A stretch of DNA of 5,677 bases from an uncultured Clostridia bacterium (GTDB lineage Bacteria > Bacillota > Clostridia > Christensenellales > Aristaeellaceae), in the NCBI GenBank assembly GCA_945877525.1, contig CAMDVP010000200.1, positions 1 through 5,677 of the forward strand, written 5' to 3'. A program made the position numbers and the translations under genes. Numbering within the stretch: the stretch's first letter is position 1; each line of letters begins with the position of its first letter. Below, in pieces: positions 4,901 to 5,677 of the stretch. The notes beneath the pieces are model-generated. The model made no database searches. It was not told the DNA's origin and saw only the letters and a list, made by a program, of their open reading frames with translations.

Positions 4901-5677
4901 TTATTTGGACATTTCCCGGGATTTGTCGGCACATGCCTTCATGGCGTCCATGATGGCTCCACGGAAGCCCTTGCGTTCCAGCTCTTTCACAGCTTCGATG
5001 GTGGTGCCGCCAGGCGAACAGACAGCATCCTTCAGGCTGGCAGGATGGGTGCCAGAAGACAGTACCATCAACGCGCTGCCCAGCACTGCCTGGGAGGCCA
5101 TCTCATAGGCGCAGGCTCTGGGCAGGCCCTCGCGCACGCCTGCATCGGCCATGGCCTCGATCATCATGAACACATAGGCCGGGCTGGAGCCGCTGATGGC
5201 GATAACCCCGTCGAACAGCCTCTCCGGCAGGATGACCGTGCGTCCTACCGCGTCAAAAATTCCCTTGGCAAAGGCAAAATCATCTTTGGAGAATGTGGAA
5301 TCATCGCACAGGGCGGTCATTCCTTCGCCCACCATGGCGGGCGTGTTGGGCATGACCCGCAGATAGGTTGCGCCGGTGTCCTCCAGCGCGTCAGCCAGCA
5401 TGTCCACCGTCCAGCCCGCGGCAATGGAAATCACAGCCTTGCCCTCAAGCGCCGGCCGCACGTCGTCAATGACCCCGCGGATATAGTGGGGCTTTACAGC
5501 CAGAATGATCATGTCGCTCTGCTGCACCAGGTCGATGGCAGAATCGCAGTAGGTTACGCTGGGAAACTCGCCAGAAAGCTCCTCCATGCGGCGACGGCTT
5601 GCATCGCACACCACCACCTGTCCGGGCTTGACATAGTTTGCGTCCAACATGCCCCGCAGAATGGCGCTTCCCATATT
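4901..5677 (-). CDS. proC: Pyrroline-5-carboxylate reductase (5' partial)
   Basis: This enzyme makes L-proline from 1-pyrroline-5-carboxylate with NAD(P)H, the last step of proline synthesis, in the cytosol. The visible 258 residues begin at NMGSAILRG, the end of the N-terminal Rossmann motif (GxGNMGxAI), so roughly ten residues lie beyond the window edge; the ATG at 5674 is internal, not the start. Further marks are ILAVKPHYI (NADP-binding domain), RVMPNTPAMVGEGMTAL, and the C-terminal dimer and active-site region SGSSPAYVFMMIEAMADAGV with SPGGTTIEAVKELE. The protein looks complete to its stop at TAA 4903-4901. It precedes rnhA on the same strand by 18 nt; its promoter is outside the window. 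Confidence 0.96.
   Translation of the reverse strand, partial: NMGSAILRGMLDANYVKPGQVVVCDASRRRMEELSGEFPSVTYCDSAIDLVQQSDMIILAVKPHYIRGVIDDVRPALEGKAVISIAAGWTVDMLADALEDTGATYLRVMPNTPAMVGEGMTALCDDSTFSKDDFAFAKGIFDAVGRTVILPERLFDGVIAISGSSPAYVFMMIEAMADAGVREGLPRACAYEMASQAVLGSALMVLSSGTHPASLKDAVCSPGGTTIEAVKELERKGFRGAIMDAMKACADKSREMSK

Overview
The window looks like ordinary chromosome from a moderately GC-rich member of the Firmicutes, most likely a clostridial gut-type bacterium. Four things point there: strong AGGAGG-type ribosome binding sites, frequent TTG/GTG starts, a LexA protein with a Bacillus/Clostridium-type SOS box (CGAAC-N4-GTTYG) at its own promoter, and sigma-A-like TATAAT promoters. No species call is possible from the sequence alone.

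Layout. Bases 1-73 hold the last 23 codons of an unrecognised plus-strand gene, followed by a hairpin terminator (89-120). A second terminator on the minus strand (187-221) closes a four-gene minus-strand unit that reads from right to left: lexA (2113-2724), a hemolysin III/PAQR-like membrane protein (1409-2080), a free methionine-(R)-sulfoxide reductase (927-1394) and a divergent Ham1/RdgB-like nucleotide pyrophosphatase (265-927). Gaps are 32 nt, 14 nt and a TGATG overlap, so this looks like one transcript started from the LexA-controlled promoter at 2754-2783. Facing away from lexA is a 94-residue protein with 12 Cys and 5 His (2851-3135), with its own promoter in the same intergenic region. 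It converges, with only 2 nt between stop codons, on a complete tyrosine recombinase (3138-4274, minus). Upstream of the recombinase lie a perfect 12-bp inverted repeat and a second GC-rich hairpin. Right of that, proC (5'-truncated by the window edge) is followed by rnhA. RNase HI is broken by a single in-frame TAA, and its otherwise intact C-terminal third follows in the same frame.

How the genes may work together. The lexA unit would link the SOS repressor to methionine-sulfoxide repair and nucleotide-pool cleaning, both stress-related jobs; that link is an inference from gene order and spacing. The Cys/His-rich protein is a probable metal binder of unknown role, and its promoter sits next to the LexA box. 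The most unusual items are the interrupted rnhA, the uncharacterised metal-binding protein sharing the lexA promoter region, and the inverted repeat in front of the recombinase. I saw no CRISPR array, insertion sequence, tRNA or rRNA. No clear new defence or mobile system is visible.
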